Positions 44,422 through 55,443 are shown, counted from the first letter of the stretch. The stretch: 64,000 nt of DNA from Arthrobacter alpinus (GCF_001294625.1 NZ_CP012677.1:2790001-2854000), one strand, 5' to 3'. Translations and numbers: made by a program. The notes: generated by a model not told the origin, from the sequence alone.

Positions 44422-45261
44422 TTAAGCCTGCCCTCCTTCTACTACCGGAGCTGCAGTCTCTGCAACTACAGGAGCCTCAACCGCGGCAGGAGCCTCGGCG
44501 CGGTCGTTACGACGACGGTCGCCACCGGCGCGCGGGGCGCGGGCTCCGCGGTCATCGCCATCACGACGCGGGCCACGGCCACGGGCAGGGGCAGCGGCTG
44601 CCTGAGCAGCCAATTCCTTGCTCGTGACATCGCCCTTGTAGATCCAGACCTTGACACCAATGCGGCCGAACACGGTCTTGGCTTCGAAGAAGCCGTAATC
44701 GATGTTGGCACGCAGGGTGTGCAGGGGCACACGACCTTCGCGGTAGAACTCGGTGCGAGACATTTCAGCGCCACCCAAGCGACCGGCACAAGCGACACGG
44801 ATGCCCTTGACACTGCCGGTGCGCTGTGCGGACTGCATGGCCTTCTTCATTGCGCGGCGGAAAGCCACACGTGAAGTAAGCTGCTCTGCGATGCCCTGGG
44901 CAACGAGCTGAGCATCAGCTTCCGGGTTCTTGACTTCCAAGATGTTCAGCTGAACCTGCTTGCCGGTGAGCTTTTCAAGCTCGCCGCGAATGCGGTCTGC
45001 TTCTGCTCCACGACGGCCGATGACAATTCCGGGGCGTGCGGTGTGGATATCCACACGTACACGGTCACGGGTGCGCTCGATCTCAACCTTGGAAATGCCG
45101 GCGCGGTCCATGCCCGTTGACATGAGTGCACGGATCTGGATGTCTTCTTTTACGAAGTCCTTGTACCGCTGACCGGGCTTGTTGCTGTCCGCGAACCAAT
45201 GCGAACGGTGGTCCGTGGTGATCCCGAGACGGAACCCGTGCGGGTTTACTTTCTGTCCCAC
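44422..45261 (-). CDS. rpsC: 30S ribosomal protein S3
   Basis: 279 residues. [20 protein letters not shown], the KH domain with [20 protein letters not shown], and the C-terminal domain with [20 protein letters not shown] are present. The last 60 residues or so form an Arg/Asp/Pro/Ala-rich tail ([20 protein letters not shown]), typical of actinobacterial S3. The start is GTG 45261, adjacent to the rplV stop. Confidence 0.97.
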   Translation of the reverse strand: MGQKVNPHGFRLGITTDHRSHWFADSNKPGQRYKDFVKEDIQIRALMSTGMDRAGISKVEIERTRDRVRVDIHTARPGIVIGRRGAEADRIRGELEKLTGKQVQLNILEVKNPEADAQLVAQGIAEQLTSRVAFRRAMKKAMQSAQRTGSVKGIRVACAGRLGGAEMSRTEFYREGRVPLHTLRANIDYGFFEAKTVFGRIGVKVWIYKGDVTSKELAAQAAAAPARGRGPRRDGDDRGARAPRAGGDRRRNDRAEAPAAVEAPVVAETAAPVVEGGQA

Positions 45262-45627
45262 TTAGCGAGCCTCCTCTTTCTCGGGTGTAGCGACAACCAC
45301 GGTGACGTGACTGGTGCGCTTCTTGATCTGGAACGCGCGACCCTGAGCACGCGGCTGGAACCGCTTCATGGTCGGGCCGTCGTCAACGAAGATCTCGCTG
45401 ATGTACAGATCATTTTCGTTGAACGCGATGCTGTCGCGGTCAGCCAGAACGCGGGCGTTAGCCACTGCGGACTGGACTACCTTGAATACCGGCTCCGAAG
45501 CTGCCTGGGGGGCAAACTTCAAAATCGCCAATGCCTCATTCGCCTGCTTGCCACGAATCAGGTTGACGACGCGCCGGGCCTTCATAGGCGTAACGCGCAG
45601 ATGACGCGCACTTGCCTTGGCTTCCAT
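45262..45627 (-). CDS. rplV: 50S ribosomal protein L22
   Basis: 121 residues. [20 protein letters not shown] and the C-terminal [20 protein letters not shown] fit L22, whose loop lines the exit tunnel. It directly precedes rpsC. Confidence 0.97.
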   Translation of the reverse strand: MEAKASARHLRVTPMKARRVVNLIRGKQANEALAILKFAPQAASEPVFKVVQSAVANARVLADRDSIAFNENDLYISEIFVDDGPTMKRFQPRAQGRAFQIKKRTSHVTVVVATPEKEEAR

Positions 45628-45666
45628 TGCTATCCTTCTCTCGTCTTAGCCGTAAGAGCCAAGCGC

Positions 45667-45948
45667 CTAGCGGCGCTTGCCCTTACGGTCGTCCTTGACA
45701 TGGCCGCGGAATGTCCGCGTGGCGGCGAATTCGCCGAGCTTGTGCCCGACCATCGACTCAGTAACAAACACGGGGATGTGCTTGCGACCATCGTGTACGG
45801 CGATCGTGTGACCCAGCATGTCCGGGATGATCATCGATCGACGTGACCAGGTCTTAATAACGTTCTTGGTGCCCTTTTCGTTTTCCCTAGCTACCTTTAC
45901 AAAGAGGTGCTGGTCAACGAAGGGACCCTTTTTCAGGCTACGTGGCAT
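45667..45948 (-). CDS. rpsS: 30S ribosomal protein S19
   Basis: 93 residues, standard. [40 protein letters not shown] and [20 protein letters not shown] are diagnostic. It lies 12 bases after rplB. Confidence 0.98.
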   Translation of the reverse strand: MPRSLKKGPFVDQHLFVKVARENEKGTKNVIKTWSRRSMIIPDMLGHTIAVHDGRKHIPVFVTESMVGHKLGEFAATRTFRGHVKDDRKGKRR

Positions 45949-45960
45949 GTCTCCAGGCTC

Positions 45961-46800
45961 CTATCGCTTGTTCTTGCCAGTACGACGGCGACGAACAATT
46001 AGCTTGTCGCTCTCTTTGTTGGGACGGCGGGTACGGCCTTCGGCCTTACCGTTCGGGTTGACCGGGTGACGTCCACCGGAGGTCTTGCCTTCACCACCAC
46101 CGTGAGGGTGATCAACCGGGTTCATGGCGACACCACGAACGGAGGGGCGAACGCCCTTCCAGCGCATGCGGCCGGCCTTACCCCAGTTGATGTTGGACTG
46201 CTCAGCGTTGCCGACCTCGCCGATCGTCGCGCGGCAGCGGACGTCAACGTTGCGGATTTCGCCGGAGGGCAGACGCAACTGAGCGAAGCGGCCTTCCTTG
46301 GCGACGAGCTGAACGGATGCTCCAGCGGAACGGGCCATCTTGGCACCGCCACCGGGACGCAACTCCACAGCGTGGATAACAGTACCCACGGGGATGTTGC
46401 GCAACGGCAGGTTGTTGCCAGGCTTGATGTCCGACTCGGGGCCGGCTTCAACAAAGTCGCCCTGCTTGAGCTTGTTCGGAGCGATGATGTAACGCTTGGT
46501 GCCATCAACGTAGTGCAGCAGCGCAATGCGTGCGGTGCGGTTGGGATCGTATTCGATCTCAGCAACGCGAGCGTTTACGCCATCTTTGTCGTGACGACGG
46601 AAGTCAATCAGGCGGTACTGGCGCTTGTGGCCACCACCCTTGTGACGTGTCGTGATACGACCGGTATTGTTACGGCCACCCTTTTTGGGCAGGGGACGAA
46701 CCAGAGACTTCTCCGGAGTCGACCGCGTGATTTCAGTGAAGTCGGCAACGCTCGAGCCACGACGGCCCGGGGTTGTCGGCTTGTATTTACGGATTCCCAT
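45961..46800 (-). CDS. rplB: 50S ribosomal protein L2
   Basis: 279 residues, the usual length. [20 protein letters not shown] at the start, [20 protein letters not shown], and [20 protein letters not shown], which holds the conserved His near the peptidyl-transferase centre. It is 30 bases after rplW. Confidence 0.98.
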   Translation of the reverse strand: MGIRKYKPTTPGRRGSSVADFTEITRSTPEKSLVRPLPKKGGRNNTGRITTRHKGGGHKRQYRLIDFRRHDKDGVNARVAEIEYDPNRTARIALLHYVDGTKRYIIAPNKLKQGDFVEAGPESDIKPGNNLPLRNIPVGTVIHAVELRPGGGAKMARSAGASVQLVAKEGRFAQLRLPSGEIRNVDVRCRATIGEVGNAEQSNINWGKAGRMRWKGVRPSVRGVAMNPVDHPHGGGEGKTSGGRHPVNPNGKAEGRTRRPNKESDKLIVRRRRTGKNKR

Positions 46801-46830
46801 AGTATATTTCCTCGTTAAAGTGGTCTCCGC

Positions 46831-47136
46831 TTAGGAAAGCGGACCGCCGAAGATGTCGATTGTGCCTTCTTTGAGGGAGACAATTGCGCGCTTGGTGTTC
46901 TTGCGCTGTCCCCATCCGAATTTGGTACGCTTTCGCTTACCGGCACGGTTGATGGTGTTGACTGAGTCGACCTTGACAGAGAAAATTTTCTCCACTGCCA
47001 ATTTGATCTCAGTCTTATTCGAGCGGGGGTCAACCAAGAAGGTGTACTTACCTTCGTCGATCAAGCCGTAGCTCTTTTCCGAGACGACGGGTGCAAGCAC
47101 TACGTCGCGCGGATCCTTGATGGTGACGGCGCTCAC
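46831..47136 (-). CDS. rplW: 50S ribosomal protein L23
   Basis: 101 residues. [40 protein letters not shown] and the basic loop [20 protein letters not shown] match L23, the docking site for trigger factor and SRP at the tunnel exit. The start is GTG 47136, overlapping rplD by 4 bases. Confidence 0.97.
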   Translation of the reverse strand: MSAVTIKDPRDVVLAPVVSEKSYGLIDEGKYTFLVDPRSNKTEIKLAVEKIFSVKVDSVNTINRAGKRKRTKFGWGQRKNTKRAIVSLKEGTIDIFGGPLS

Positions 47137-47972
47137 TTGGCGTCCTCCTCAATCGTCTGGGCAGCTTCGCCGCCGGCGGGAACAAAGCCTGCGGCCTTGG
47201 CATCCTCAACGGTTGCGAACCAAACCTCGGCCACGGTGGCGTCATACCAGCGTGAACCAGGCACGTGGTACTTCATGGAGTCCTTGTTGCCCTTGATGGT
47301 GCCTTCGGCATCATCAGCGGCATCGCTCTCGAACACCATTTCTTCGACCAGCAGCATGCTGGAAGCGAAAGCTTCAGCAGCGGCACGGCCGGAGACGAAG
47401 ACTTCGTAGGCAGCCTGGGTGAAGACGATGTCATCAGAAACAAGCACGTCGTAGGTGTTGAGCTGGTCAACGTACAGCACGTGGATGTTGGTGATGTTGC
47501 GGACGCTCAATGCTGCAACGTCGTTGGCGCGCTCGATAACAACCAAGAGGTTCTTACGATCGGAAACGCCGGCAAGAGCAGCCTTGGCAGCCTTGGTGGA
47601 CGGCGTGTTGCCGGAAACCAATTGTGCAAGAACGTGGATACGGCCGTTGCGTGCCCGGTCGGAGAGGGCGCCGCGCAAAGCTGCTGCCTTCATCTTCTTG
47701 GGGGTGCGCTGGCTGTAGTCGCGAGGGGTGGGACCGTGGACAACGCCACCGCCGGTCATGTGAGGGGCGCGGATGGAACCCTGACGGGCACGGCCGGTAC
47801 CCTTCTGTGCGAACGGCTTGCGGCCAGCACCGGAAACTTCGGCGCGGGTCTTGGTCTTGTGGGTACCCTGGCGTGCAGCAGCGAGCTGAGCAACGACAAC
47901 CTGGTGCAACAACGGCACGTTGGTCTGAACGTCGAAGATCTCTGCAGGCAGATCAACCTTTACAGTAGCCAT
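47133..47972 (-). CDS. rplD: 50S ribosomal protein L4 with C-terminal Sunset-like domain
   Basis: 279 residues where L4 usually has about 205. The L4 part (1-210) includes [40 protein letters not shown] and [20 protein letters not shown]. After an acidic link ([11 protein letters not shown]), residues 224-268 read [20 protein letters not shown] then [20 protein letters not shown]. That is the pattern of the small 'Sunset' domain seen at the ends of various actinobacterial proteins. Its role is not known to me. It overlaps rplW by 4 bases and follows rplC by 4, so expression is fully within the S10 operon. Confidence 0.94.
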   Translation of the reverse strand: MATVKVDLPAEIFDVQTNVPLLHQVVVAQLAAARQGTHKTKTRAEVSGAGRKPFAQKGTGRARQGSIRAPHMTGGGVVHGPTPRDYSQRTPKKMKAAALRGALSDRARNGRIHVLAQLVSGNTPSTKAAKAALAGVSDRKNLLVVIERANDVAALSVRNITNIHVLYVDQLNTYDVLVSDDIVFTQAAYEVFVSGRAAAEAFASSMLLVEEMVFESDAADDAEGTIKGNKDSMKYHVPGSRWYDATVAEVWFATVEDAKAAGFVPAGGEAAQTIEEDAK

Positions 47973-47976
47973 TTAC

Positions 47977-48627
47977 TTATGCTCCCTTCACGGCTGTGCG
48001 TACCAGGACGACAGAGCCGCGGGCGCCGGGAACGGCACCCTTGATCAGCAGCAGCGACTTCTGCGCGTCAACACCGTGAACCGTCAGGTTCATGGTGGTT
48101 ACGCGCTCGGCACCCATACGGCCAGCCATACGGACACCCTTGAAAACGCGGCCTGGGGTGGACGCGCCACCGATGGAACCGGGCTTACGGTGGTTCTTGT
48201 GAGCACCGTGAGATGCCGGAGCACCGTGGAAGCCGTGGCGCTTCATGACACCGGCGAAACCCTTACCCTTTGAAGTGCCGACGACGTCGACCTTCTGGCC
48301 GGCTTCGAAGATCTCAACGGAGAGCTCCTGGCCGAGGGTGTAGGTGTCGGCGTCTGCAGTGCGCAGCTCAACGACGTGGCGGCGAGGCGTAACGCCAGCC
48401 TTTTCAAAGTGACCAGCCAGCGGCTTGGTGACCTTGCGGGGATCGATCGCACCATAGGCGATCTGAATGGCGACGTAGCCATCAACCTCTGCATTACGCA
48501 GCTGTGTGACAACGTTTGAATCGGCCTGGACAACGGTTACAGGAACAAGCTGGTTGTTCTCGTCCCAGACTTGGGTCATGCCGAGCTTCGTGCCCAGGAT
48601 GCCCTTAGAATTTCGGGTCGCGGTCAT
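47977..48627 (-). CDS. rplC: 50S ribosomal protein L3
   Basis: 216 residues. [60 protein letters not shown] region and [20 protein letters not shown] are diagnostic for L3. It is 18 bases after rpsJ. Confidence 0.97.
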   Translation of the reverse strand: MTATRNSKGILGTKLGMTQVWDENNQLVPVTVVQADSNVVTQLRNAEVDGYVAIQIAYGAIDPRKVTKPLAGHFEKAGVTPRRHVVELRTADADTYTLGQELSVEIFEAGQKVDVVGTSKGKGFAGVMKRHGFHGAPASHGAHKNHRKPGSIGGASTPGRVFKGVRMAGRMGAERVTTMNLTVHGVDAQKSLLLIKGAVPGARGSVVLVRTAVKGA

Positions 48628-48645
48628 AGTTTTCTCAGCACCTCC

Positions 48646-48954
<309 letters not shown>

Positions 48955-49361
48955 GGCGTCGTGACTCTCTTTCCTGTAACGAAGCATCCTGAAGGGAAGC
49001 GATGCTGTTGACGTAAACGCTGTTTACTTTTCCTGTTCAAATGTGGCACTTTCAGCCACGCTCCCAATCAACTGAATCCGGATAATTCCGGGTTCCTCAA
49101 TCAACCGAAGCTCCGACCCCCGCGGTCGGGCGTGTCGCGTTTGAAAACGCGCACGTACCCGCATGTTTACGAGGGAAAGGTTATGTTTGGGCTTCAACTT
49201 GGACCCTGCATCGAGCATTATCTCGACCGGGACACGGAAAAGCACTTGAACAACTCAATAAGTATGCCGGAATATCGGCGTAAACACCAATTGCCATGCG
49301 GGCAGGCCAGACGTCGGCGGCGTTCCCGAAGCCGTATTGACGGGCATGAGAAACTACAAGC
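48955..49361. promoter_or_regulatory. Divergent leader and promoter region between rpsJ and the MFS gene
   Basis: 407 bases without a gene. It must contain the S10 operon promoter and leader and the MFS promoter. Visible structure: a perfect dyad GTAAAC-gct-GTTTAC at 49013-49027, about 60-70 bases before rpsJ, and a 7-bp hairpin CGCGTTT-ga-AAACGCG near 49135-49150. No promoter boxes could be assigned with confidence. Confidence 0.45.
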
Positions 49362-50651
49362 GTGAGCAATGTCACTAATTACGATGGGGTATCTGATCCC
49401 ACGCAAACTCAGTCGCTGTCCGCCGTTCCCACCCGGAGGGTCAGTGGACGCTGGATCACGCTCTTCGCTCTGAGCTGGTTTGGGGTGTGGATTGCGCAGC
49501 TGACGCCGGTGCAGTTGCTGTTGCCCCTGCAGATCGAGAGTTTCCTCCATGCCACCGACTGGGTCCAAAACGTGCTGGGGTTCGGCTACATTTCCGGGAT
49601 CGCCGGGGTATTCGCTCTCATCACCTACCCTTTGACCGGCGCCCTCTCCGATCGCACCACCTCACGCTTTGGCCGGCGTCGTCCCTGGATTGCCCTTGGC
49701 ACCGCGGGCTTCGCCGCTTCGCTGGTAGTTTTGGGCCTCCAAACATCCCTGCTCGGAATCGGGATTTGCTGGGTATGTTCCAGCATATTCTTCTGCGTCC
49801 TGACGGCGGCACTCACAGCGGCCATCTCCGACCAGGTACCGGTCAACCAGCGCGGTTACGTCTCGGGCTGGATTTCCGCACCCCAGGCCATCGGCATCAT
49901 CGCCGGGCTGGTCCTGGTCACGGCACTGGCTTTGAGCACCTTTGGCGGTTACGCCCTCATGGCGGCCCTGGTGGTCCTGCTCGGGTTGCCGTTCCTTATG
50001 CTTATTCCCGATGCGGTGCTCCCCCGCGGCATCATGCCTGCCCTGACCCTCCGCTCCTTGATCGACGGGCTGTGGATCAGTCCCCGCCGCTACCCGGACT
50101 TTGGCTGGACCCTGCTCAGCCGAATCCTGGTCAACCTAGGTAACGCCTTTGGCACAAGCCTGCTCCTGTACTTCTTGATGTACGGGCTCCGCATGGACGA
50201 CGCCGAGGGTTCACTTATCATTCTCACCCTTGTTTACATGGTGTTCGTGATCGTTGCCTCGCTGTGGCTGGGCAGGCTCTCGGACCGGCTGGGCCGCCGA
50301 CGGTCCTTCGTCTTCATCGCGTCGGTGCTGCAGGCCGTGGCCGCCTTGATTTTGGCGTTCGTGCCCAGTTTTGAGGCTGCCACTGTCGCGGCCGGGCTCT
50401 TGGGCCTGGGCTACGGCTGCTTCCTCTCCGTGGATCAGGCCCTGGCCACGGAGGTTCTGCCGGACCAGCTTTCCCGGGGCAAGGATCTGGGCATCATGAA
50501 CATAGCGCTGACAGTACCGCAGGCTTTTGCCCCCATGCTCGGGGCCTTACTGGTCAGCGCCACCGGCGGGTTCACCTGGCTGTTTCTGCTTTCGGGCATC
50601 ACAGCGCTGGCGGGTGCAATCGCCGTCGCGCAGGTCAGAGGCGTCAAATAG
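49362..50651 (+). CDS. Major facilitator superfamily transporter
   Basis: 429 residues with 12 predicted helices in two halves. The loop 2-3 signature is GALSDRTTSRFGRRRPWI, and its second-half counterpart is GRLSDRLGRRRSFVF. An ISDQVPVNQRGYVSGW stretch and the general pattern resemble glycoside/sugar-type MFS proteins, but I would not name a substrate. The start is GTG 49362 with only a weak ribosome binding site. It is the only + strand gene between S10 and tuf. Confidence 0.88.
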   Translation: MSNVTNYDGVSDPTQTQSLSAVPTRRVSGRWITLFALSWFGVWIAQLTPVQLLLPLQIESFLHATDWVQNVLGFGYISGIAGVFALITYPLTGALSDRTTSRFGRRRPWIALGTAGFAASLVVLGLQTSLLGIGICWVCSSIFFCVLTAALTAAISDQVPVNQRGYVSGWISAPQAIGIIAGLVLVTALALSTFGGYALMAALVVLLGLPFLMLIPDAVLPRGIMPALTLRSLIDGLWISPRRYPDFGWTLLSRILVNLGNAFGTSLLLYFLMYGLRMDDAEGSLIILTLVYMVFVIVASLWLGRLSDRLGRRRSFVFIASVLQAVAALILAFVPSFEAATVAAGLLGLGYGCFLSVDQALATEVLPDQLSRGKDLGIMNIALTVPQAFAPMLGALLVSATGGFTWLFLLSGITALAGAIAVAQVRGVK

Positions 50652-50709
50652 GGTCCCCGCCTAGGGCCTTCCCGTCGGCCCTGCCCGGCAGGCGCGCCGG
50701 GTGCGCCAG

Positions 50710-53700
50710 CTACTTAGGTGGCCCCGGAGCGACCGGCGTCGCCGCAGTGGTGGCTGGCGCCGGCTTTACCGACGGGGAACCGCCGTCGTCGCCGTTGTGC
50801 GGCGGCTTGCGGTTCAAGCGCCAAATGGCCAGGCCAATAAGCAGCAACGCCAAAACCGCCAGCAAAACGAACGTAAAACCGCGCCAGTACCAGAGGACGG
50901 ATGCACTGACGCCGATGGCGCCCCAGATGGTGAACAACCGTTCATCGATGCTGAGCCCGGCCACGAGCAGTGCAACGAACAAGAGCAGCGAGACCGCCTG
51001 CTGGAGTGTATCCCCACCAAACATTGTCAATAGGGCGCCAAAGGAGGCCACCGAGCCTGCCGCTACCAGCAGGGCCTTGCATTCCTGCGGTAGCCGGTAA
51101 ATGTGGCGGCGCACAGCCAAGGCACCCAAGGCCAGTGCGCACCATTCCACAAGCCAAAACATGCCACCATCAACGTACGCTGAACTGGCGATGAACCAGA
51201 TCAAGGCCGTGGCGACAACGGCCAGGTCTACGGCGTTTGGGCGCCTGTGCCCCGGTGTCTCCACGCAGGCTAGGGCGGCTACGGCGGTGAACGCTAGTGC
51301 CCCGCCGAGGATGGCCTTGTGATCGGCCATGGCCAGTAGCGAAAAACCCGCCCCCGACACGAGCGCAACCCCCACCAGACTCCAGCGCTGGACAGGCACC
51401 ACCGAGGCCAGCTCCCACAGGAGCATTCGGACCAGGTACAGGCTACCGACCGCCACACCAAAGGCGGAGAGAGCGGCGATACCTTCCAGGTGTCCCAATT
51501 CGAGAATCTGCACCCGCACCAGGACAGCAGCCACCAGCACCATCAGCGCCCCGGGAAGCGTCAGCCAGGGCAGCCTTTGCAAATGCGCCGCGGCGATGAA
51601 GGCCAAGCCTGCCGCCAACCACATGATAGCGAGGGTGCCGGCCGGGGCAGCCCCATCCACCAACAGGGCAGCAAACAAGAATGCCGCGGCTGCTGCCGGC
51701 CCATACCAGCGCATTTCGGCTCTCTGCACCCGGAATAGGCAGCCCCATAGATTTACAGCCACGGAGATGAGAATCAGGACCAAGGTGGTGATCCCCGGTG
51801 GCAATACTGGTGCCATGATGGCCGCACCACCTGCCACCGTAAGGATGGCCAGGTAAGACGCTCCCCGTTGGCCGAGGGTGGACTGTGCCAAGATGGCCGA
51901 CGCCGCCAGCAGGAGAAGTTCCAGGGCCACCACCCAGCGGAGGCCGGATCCTTGACGATCGAGCCCTCCAGCCGCGATGACATACGCGATCGGCGCCATC
52001 ACCTGGGCGAGCAACAGCAGCCACAGGCTGGCCTTCCACACCAGGGACTCCCCCACGATCCGGCGGGCGGCAGGCGAACCCGCCAACCACTGCACACCAA
52101 GCTGGGCGATCAACACGCCGCTGAGAACCAGCGTTTGGATGGTGGGGCTGCCGGTAATATCGGTCACCAACACGGCAATCAGTGCGGTGGACGCTATCCG
52201 TGCCAGCAGGAAATATGCACTCCGGCTCCGGTGCCTAAGCCCGCGAACGGCACAGACACCAGCGGTAACCGCTACAAGTGCAGCAGCGATTTCAAAGCTC
52301 TGCCGGTGTTGCAGCGCCATGCCAGCTATCGCCGTCATGGCCAGCGGAGCTGCCCACTGGGCTACCCCTGGGGCCGGTGAACGCAGGGCGTAAGCGCAGC
52401 CCACCAAACCCAAGGCGGCAACTACGAGCGCCACGACCAACGTTTGTGTCCAATGTCCATCGGGGTTGGCGATCATTTGGAAGGTGGCGAGCAGAAGTGT
52501 CGCCGCAACTGTAGCGCAAACATCGAAGGAGAAGCCGGCAACCGTGTTGCCACGCCACATTGACCCCGCCAGGATCAGCAGCTGCCCTCCAAGGACAAAC
52601 AAAACCACCAGCCACAACGAAACCTCGGCACTTACGTCCACGGGCATGTGCTCGCGCCACAGTGCGAACACGGCCATCGCCAGCAGCAACGACGCACCCC
52701 TTGCACACCACCAATAGATCCAGCGATGGGTCGGCTCTGGCTGCGCCCGCAGCCGCCAACCCGTGACTGCCAGGAACAGGGTCAAGGATGCCGCACCCAC
52801 GACCGTCCCCGAGGCGCCAAAGACCACTCCCGCACAGATGCCGGCCACGGCAAGGAACGCAGGCGCCATGATCTCGGCTCCGGCGTACCGCTGGCCCCGC
52901 GGCAGGAACACCCACGAATGTGCACAGGCCGCGGCGCCCAGCGCGAGAACAGCAATCAGGAACGCGGTTGCGGCAACCGGCACGGTTGGCTCCCATGCTC
53001 CCTGATCTGTAGCCCTGAAAGCCACCGCCTGGGCGACTATCAGCACGGTTCCCAGCACTGCCCAAGAAGTCCCGGAGGCAGCCGTCACCTTGTTGGGCCG
53101 GCCGAACATCCCGAGCAAGGTGTCTGCGAAGAGCTGGCCGGCCGCCATGACTACAACCACGGCAATGATGACCTCGGCCTTCCCGGACTGCGCGGGAAGG
53201 TAGGCCGCCAGCAACGACGTCGCCAGACCTGTCAGCACGATGCGGGCGGCCACAAGCATCACACCTCTGATCCTGCGTTCCTTGGAACTCAGGAACCGCG
53301 CCACCGAATAGATCAAAGCCGCCGCCAGCACCATTGCCCAGTCCTGGGCCGCCAACCAGCCACTGGACAGGACCGCCGCCCCCAGTGCCGGCAACGGCAG
53401 CCACTCCCCTCGCGGCAACATGGCAGGCACAGCAGCCATCGCAGCAAGCAAAACCACCAGCAAAGGCAGTGCGGGGCTCCAGACCCAAGCGCCGCCGTCG
53501 TGCCCGGAAAAGGCAATCCCCGCGCTCCAGAGCAGGGACAACCCGGCTGCCAGTGGAAGACTAAGGAAAACATCGCCCACTGGCCAGACCGCCCGACCCA
53601 GCCACTTGCCAATGCGGCTGTGGAAGCAAGCGACGATCAGGGTTTGCACGGCCAGTGTGAGCGTGATGGCCCCGGCTGCGAATGCCAGCGATTCCCCCAT

Positions 53701-54807
53701 TAGCCAGCCAACGAACGGGGCCGCAATGGTCAGGGAGAGCCGCAGGCCCAAGTAGTTCGCGCGCCGGAGCCGTGGTGGATCCACCCAGCCCATGACGCCG
53801 TAGAAGAGTGTGCCGGCGAGCAAGACCATCGCATGGTCAGCCGCGTTCAGCCCCAGGGGAAACGCCAGGGAACTGACAAGGCCCACGGGGGCAAACCACG
53901 GGCCAAGGTCCGAGAGCGGTTTGGCGAACAGTCCCAGCACCGGTGACTGGCTGGCGATCCGATTGCCCAAGACCCGCCCGGCCAGGGACAGTACGGCGGC
54001 AATGACAATCAATGCCGTGAAGTACCAGGACAGGGCGGCACCCAGAACTGCCCCGGATGACCAGGCCGTGGAGATCAGGAAAGCCAGGGAGAGGTACACC
54101 ACGAGCCGGCTTCCCAGCCTGACGGCGGCAACAACATAGGCTGCTGTTCCGACAAGTGAGGTGAGTAGCCAGACGGCCGGTGCGTTGGGGAAGCCCAGGT
54201 TGTAGGTGGCCAGCCCCGCAAACGGGACTATGGCCAGGGCCGTGCCGACGAATGCCAGCGCCGCCGGCCGTAACCGGGGGGTGGCGGCGTGGAGTACCAG
54301 TCCTGCCCCGTAGAACACCGCCGTCCCAAGCCAGACGCCCACCAGTCTGGCAGAGACCGGCAGAGAACTGACCACAAACAACGCAGCAGCCGCCACCATG
54401 AACAGGCTGGCGATATACAGCGTGATGTTGATGTTCTGGGTTTCTCGCTTGGCTTTCCTGGCGGCATGGACCTGTGGATCCAACGGCGGCATTGGCGCGC
54501 CAAAGGGCCGGTCCTGTCGCCCGTAAGCAGGTATCGCCTGGGTAGTCATTTGTCCGGGCCAGGGACTTTGGGGGTGCATGGGAGGTGAGGGGGGCGCCGG
54601 AATCGGCCCCGGCACTTGCTTCACTTTCGGGGCCGGTGCCACCCCACGGATTACTTGGGGTGCCGGGTTAGGCGGAGTATCCCGGGCCACCGCATCACGC
54701 CAACCGGCCAGGTGCCCATCCAGATAGCCCCGGCGGTAGGCCTCATTAAGCTGGGCCGAAGCCGGATTTGCGGGTGGAACCGGGGGCCCTTGCTGTGGCT
54801 TGCCCAT
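50710..54807 (-). CDS. Very large polytopic membrane protein (SCO7613 C-terminal-domain-like)
   Basis: 1365 residues. A hydrophilic N-terminus (1-130) has NEAYRRGYLDGHLAGWRDAV and a long Pro-rich stretch, then a basic patch (AARKAKRETQN). From about residue 130 to 1320 nearly continuous hydrophobic segments follow, perhaps more than 30 helices, with repeated Ala/Leu/Val/Gly composition. The C-terminal 45 residues are hydrophilic (Pro/Ala-rich). I recognise the type as the large membrane proteins annotated in actinobacteria with an 'SCO7613 C-terminal' domain, of unknown function. No enzyme motif was found. It stands alone between the MFS gene (convergent) and the SRPBCC gene. Confidence 0.85.
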   Translation of the reverse strand: MGKPQQGPPVPPANPASAQLNEAYRRGYLDGHLAGWRDAVARDTPPNPAPQVIRGVAPAPKVKQVPGPIPAPPSPPMHPQSPWPGQMTTQAIPAYGRQDRPFGAPMPPLDPQVHAARKAKRETQNINITLYIASLFMVAAAALFVVSSLPVSARLVGVWLGTAVFYGAGLVLHAATPRLRPAALAFVGTALAIVPFAGLATYNLGFPNAPAVWLLTSLVGTAAYVVAAVRLGSRLVVYLSLAFLISTAWSSGAVLGAALSWYFTALIVIAAVLSLAGRVLGNRIASQSPVLGLFAKPLSDLGPWFAPVGLVSSLAFPLGLNAADHAMVLLAGTLFYGVMGWVDPPRLRRANYLGLRLSLTIAAPFVGWLMGESLAFAAGAITLTLAVQTLIVACFHSRIGKWLGRAVWPVGDVFLSLPLAAGLSLLWSAGIAFSGHDGGAWVWSPALPLLVVLLAAMAAVPAMLPRGEWLPLPALGAAVLSSGWLAAQDWAMVLAAALIYSVARFLSSKERRIRGVMLVAARIVLTGLATSLLAAYLPAQSGKAEVIIAVVVVMAAGQLFADTLLGMFGRPNKVTAASGTSWAVLGTVLIVAQAVAFRATDQGAWEPTVPVAATAFLIAVLALGAAACAHSWVFLPRGQRYAGAEIMAPAFLAVAGICAGVVFGASGTVVGAASLTLFLAVTGWRLRAQPEPTHRWIYWWCARGASLLLAMAVFALWREHMPVDVSAEVSLWLVVLFVLGGQLLILAGSMWRGNTVAGFSFDVCATVAATLLLATFQMIANPDGHWTQTLVVALVVAALGLVGCAYALRSPAPGVAQWAAPLAMTAIAGMALQHRQSFEIAAALVAVTAGVCAVRGLRHRSRSAYFLLARIASTALIAVLVTDITGSPTIQTLVLSGVLIAQLGVQWLAGSPAARRIVGESLVWKASLWLLLLAQVMAPIAYVIAAGGLDRQGSGLRWVVALELLLLAASAILAQSTLGQRGASYLAILTVAGGAAIMAPVLPPGITTLVLILISVAVNLWGCLFRVQRAEMRWYGPAAAAAFLFAALLVDGAAPAGTLAIMWLAAGLAFIAAAHLQRLPWLTLPGALMVLVAAVLVRVQILELGHLEGIAALSAFGVAVGSLYLVRMLLWELASVVPVQRWSLVGVALVSGAGFSLLAMADHKAILGGALAFTAVAALACVETPGHRRPNAVDLAVVATALIWFIASSAYVDGGMFWLVEWCALALGALAVRRHIYRLPQECKALLVAAGSVASFGALLTMFGGDTLQQAVSLLLFVALLVAGLSIDERLFTIWGAIGVSASVLWYWRGFTFVLLAVLALLLIGLAIWRLNRKPPHNGDDGGSPSVKPAPATTAATPVAPGPPK

Positions 54808-54926
54808 GATGTTTCCCCTTGAGGTCGTCGATGCATCAGCCTGGGTACTTCCACGCCGTCAAACAGAGTAAGACTACCAAATGGAATAATAACGCAGCTG
54901 TTTGTGTCGTGCCATTCCAGCCACTC

Positions 54927-55403
54927 TTAGCTCAGTGTCTTGAACTCGGCAACAAGCGCCGGATTCTGGCACGCCCTGGCGAAAGCCGACATGCGTCTTT
55001 CGATTTCCCTGCCGAGAATCCATGCCGCCACGGGCTCGGCAATCCAGCGCAACCAGCCCGGCTTACAGGAGTAGGTGTATTTCCAAACAGCCTTGGTGCC
55101 ACCCTTGGTGGCAGCGAACCGCCACCCCCCACCGAACTGTTCAAAGAACCAGGGTCCCTGGACCATTTTCATGCCGACATTCCGTGGTGGCAGGTAGGAG
55201 ACATACTCGCTGACCATGAGCAGACCCAGCCGCGTGCGTGTCCGGGTGCGCACACCCTTGGCCGCAACGCCTGCGCCGCCAAGGAATTGTTGCGAGTGGA
55301 TGAACGGGTCCCACCGCAGCCGGAAGGAACCGCTGCTTTGGGAGAGACCGAAAGCAGTCTCCGGGTCTATGTCTATGAATCGTTCGGCCACTATTTGGGG
55401 CAT
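54927..55403 (-). CDS. SRPBCC (START/cyclase-like) family protein
   Basis: 158 residues from ATG 55403. AERFIDIDPETAFGLSQSS at the N-terminus, RWDPFIHSQQFLGG in the middle and a long C-terminal helix after AVWKYTYSCKPGWLRWIAEP fit the helix-grip SRPBCC fold of small ligand-binding or cyclase-like proteins. No catalytic residue can be assigned. The open frame extends upstream to 55469 through a hairpin, so the shorter start is preferred. Confidence 0.8.
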   Translation of the reverse strand: MPQIVAERFIDIDPETAFGLSQSSGSFRLRWDPFIHSQQFLGGAGVAAKGVRTRTRTRLGLLMVSEYVSYLPPRNVGMKMVQGPWFFEQFGGGWRFAATKGGTKAVWKYTYSCKPGWLRWIAEPVAAWILGREIERRMSAFARACQNPALVAEFKTLS

Positions 55404-55443
55404 GGCGGGGTCCTGTCCTGTGGGAGTGCACTGGTCTACGATC

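Noticed and set aside
52292..53488. 398-codon minus-strand frame inside the giant membrane protein gene
   Set aside because: It is in another frame of the same strand, rich in Gly, Arg and Cys, and lacks membrane character. The 1365-codon frame is the real one.
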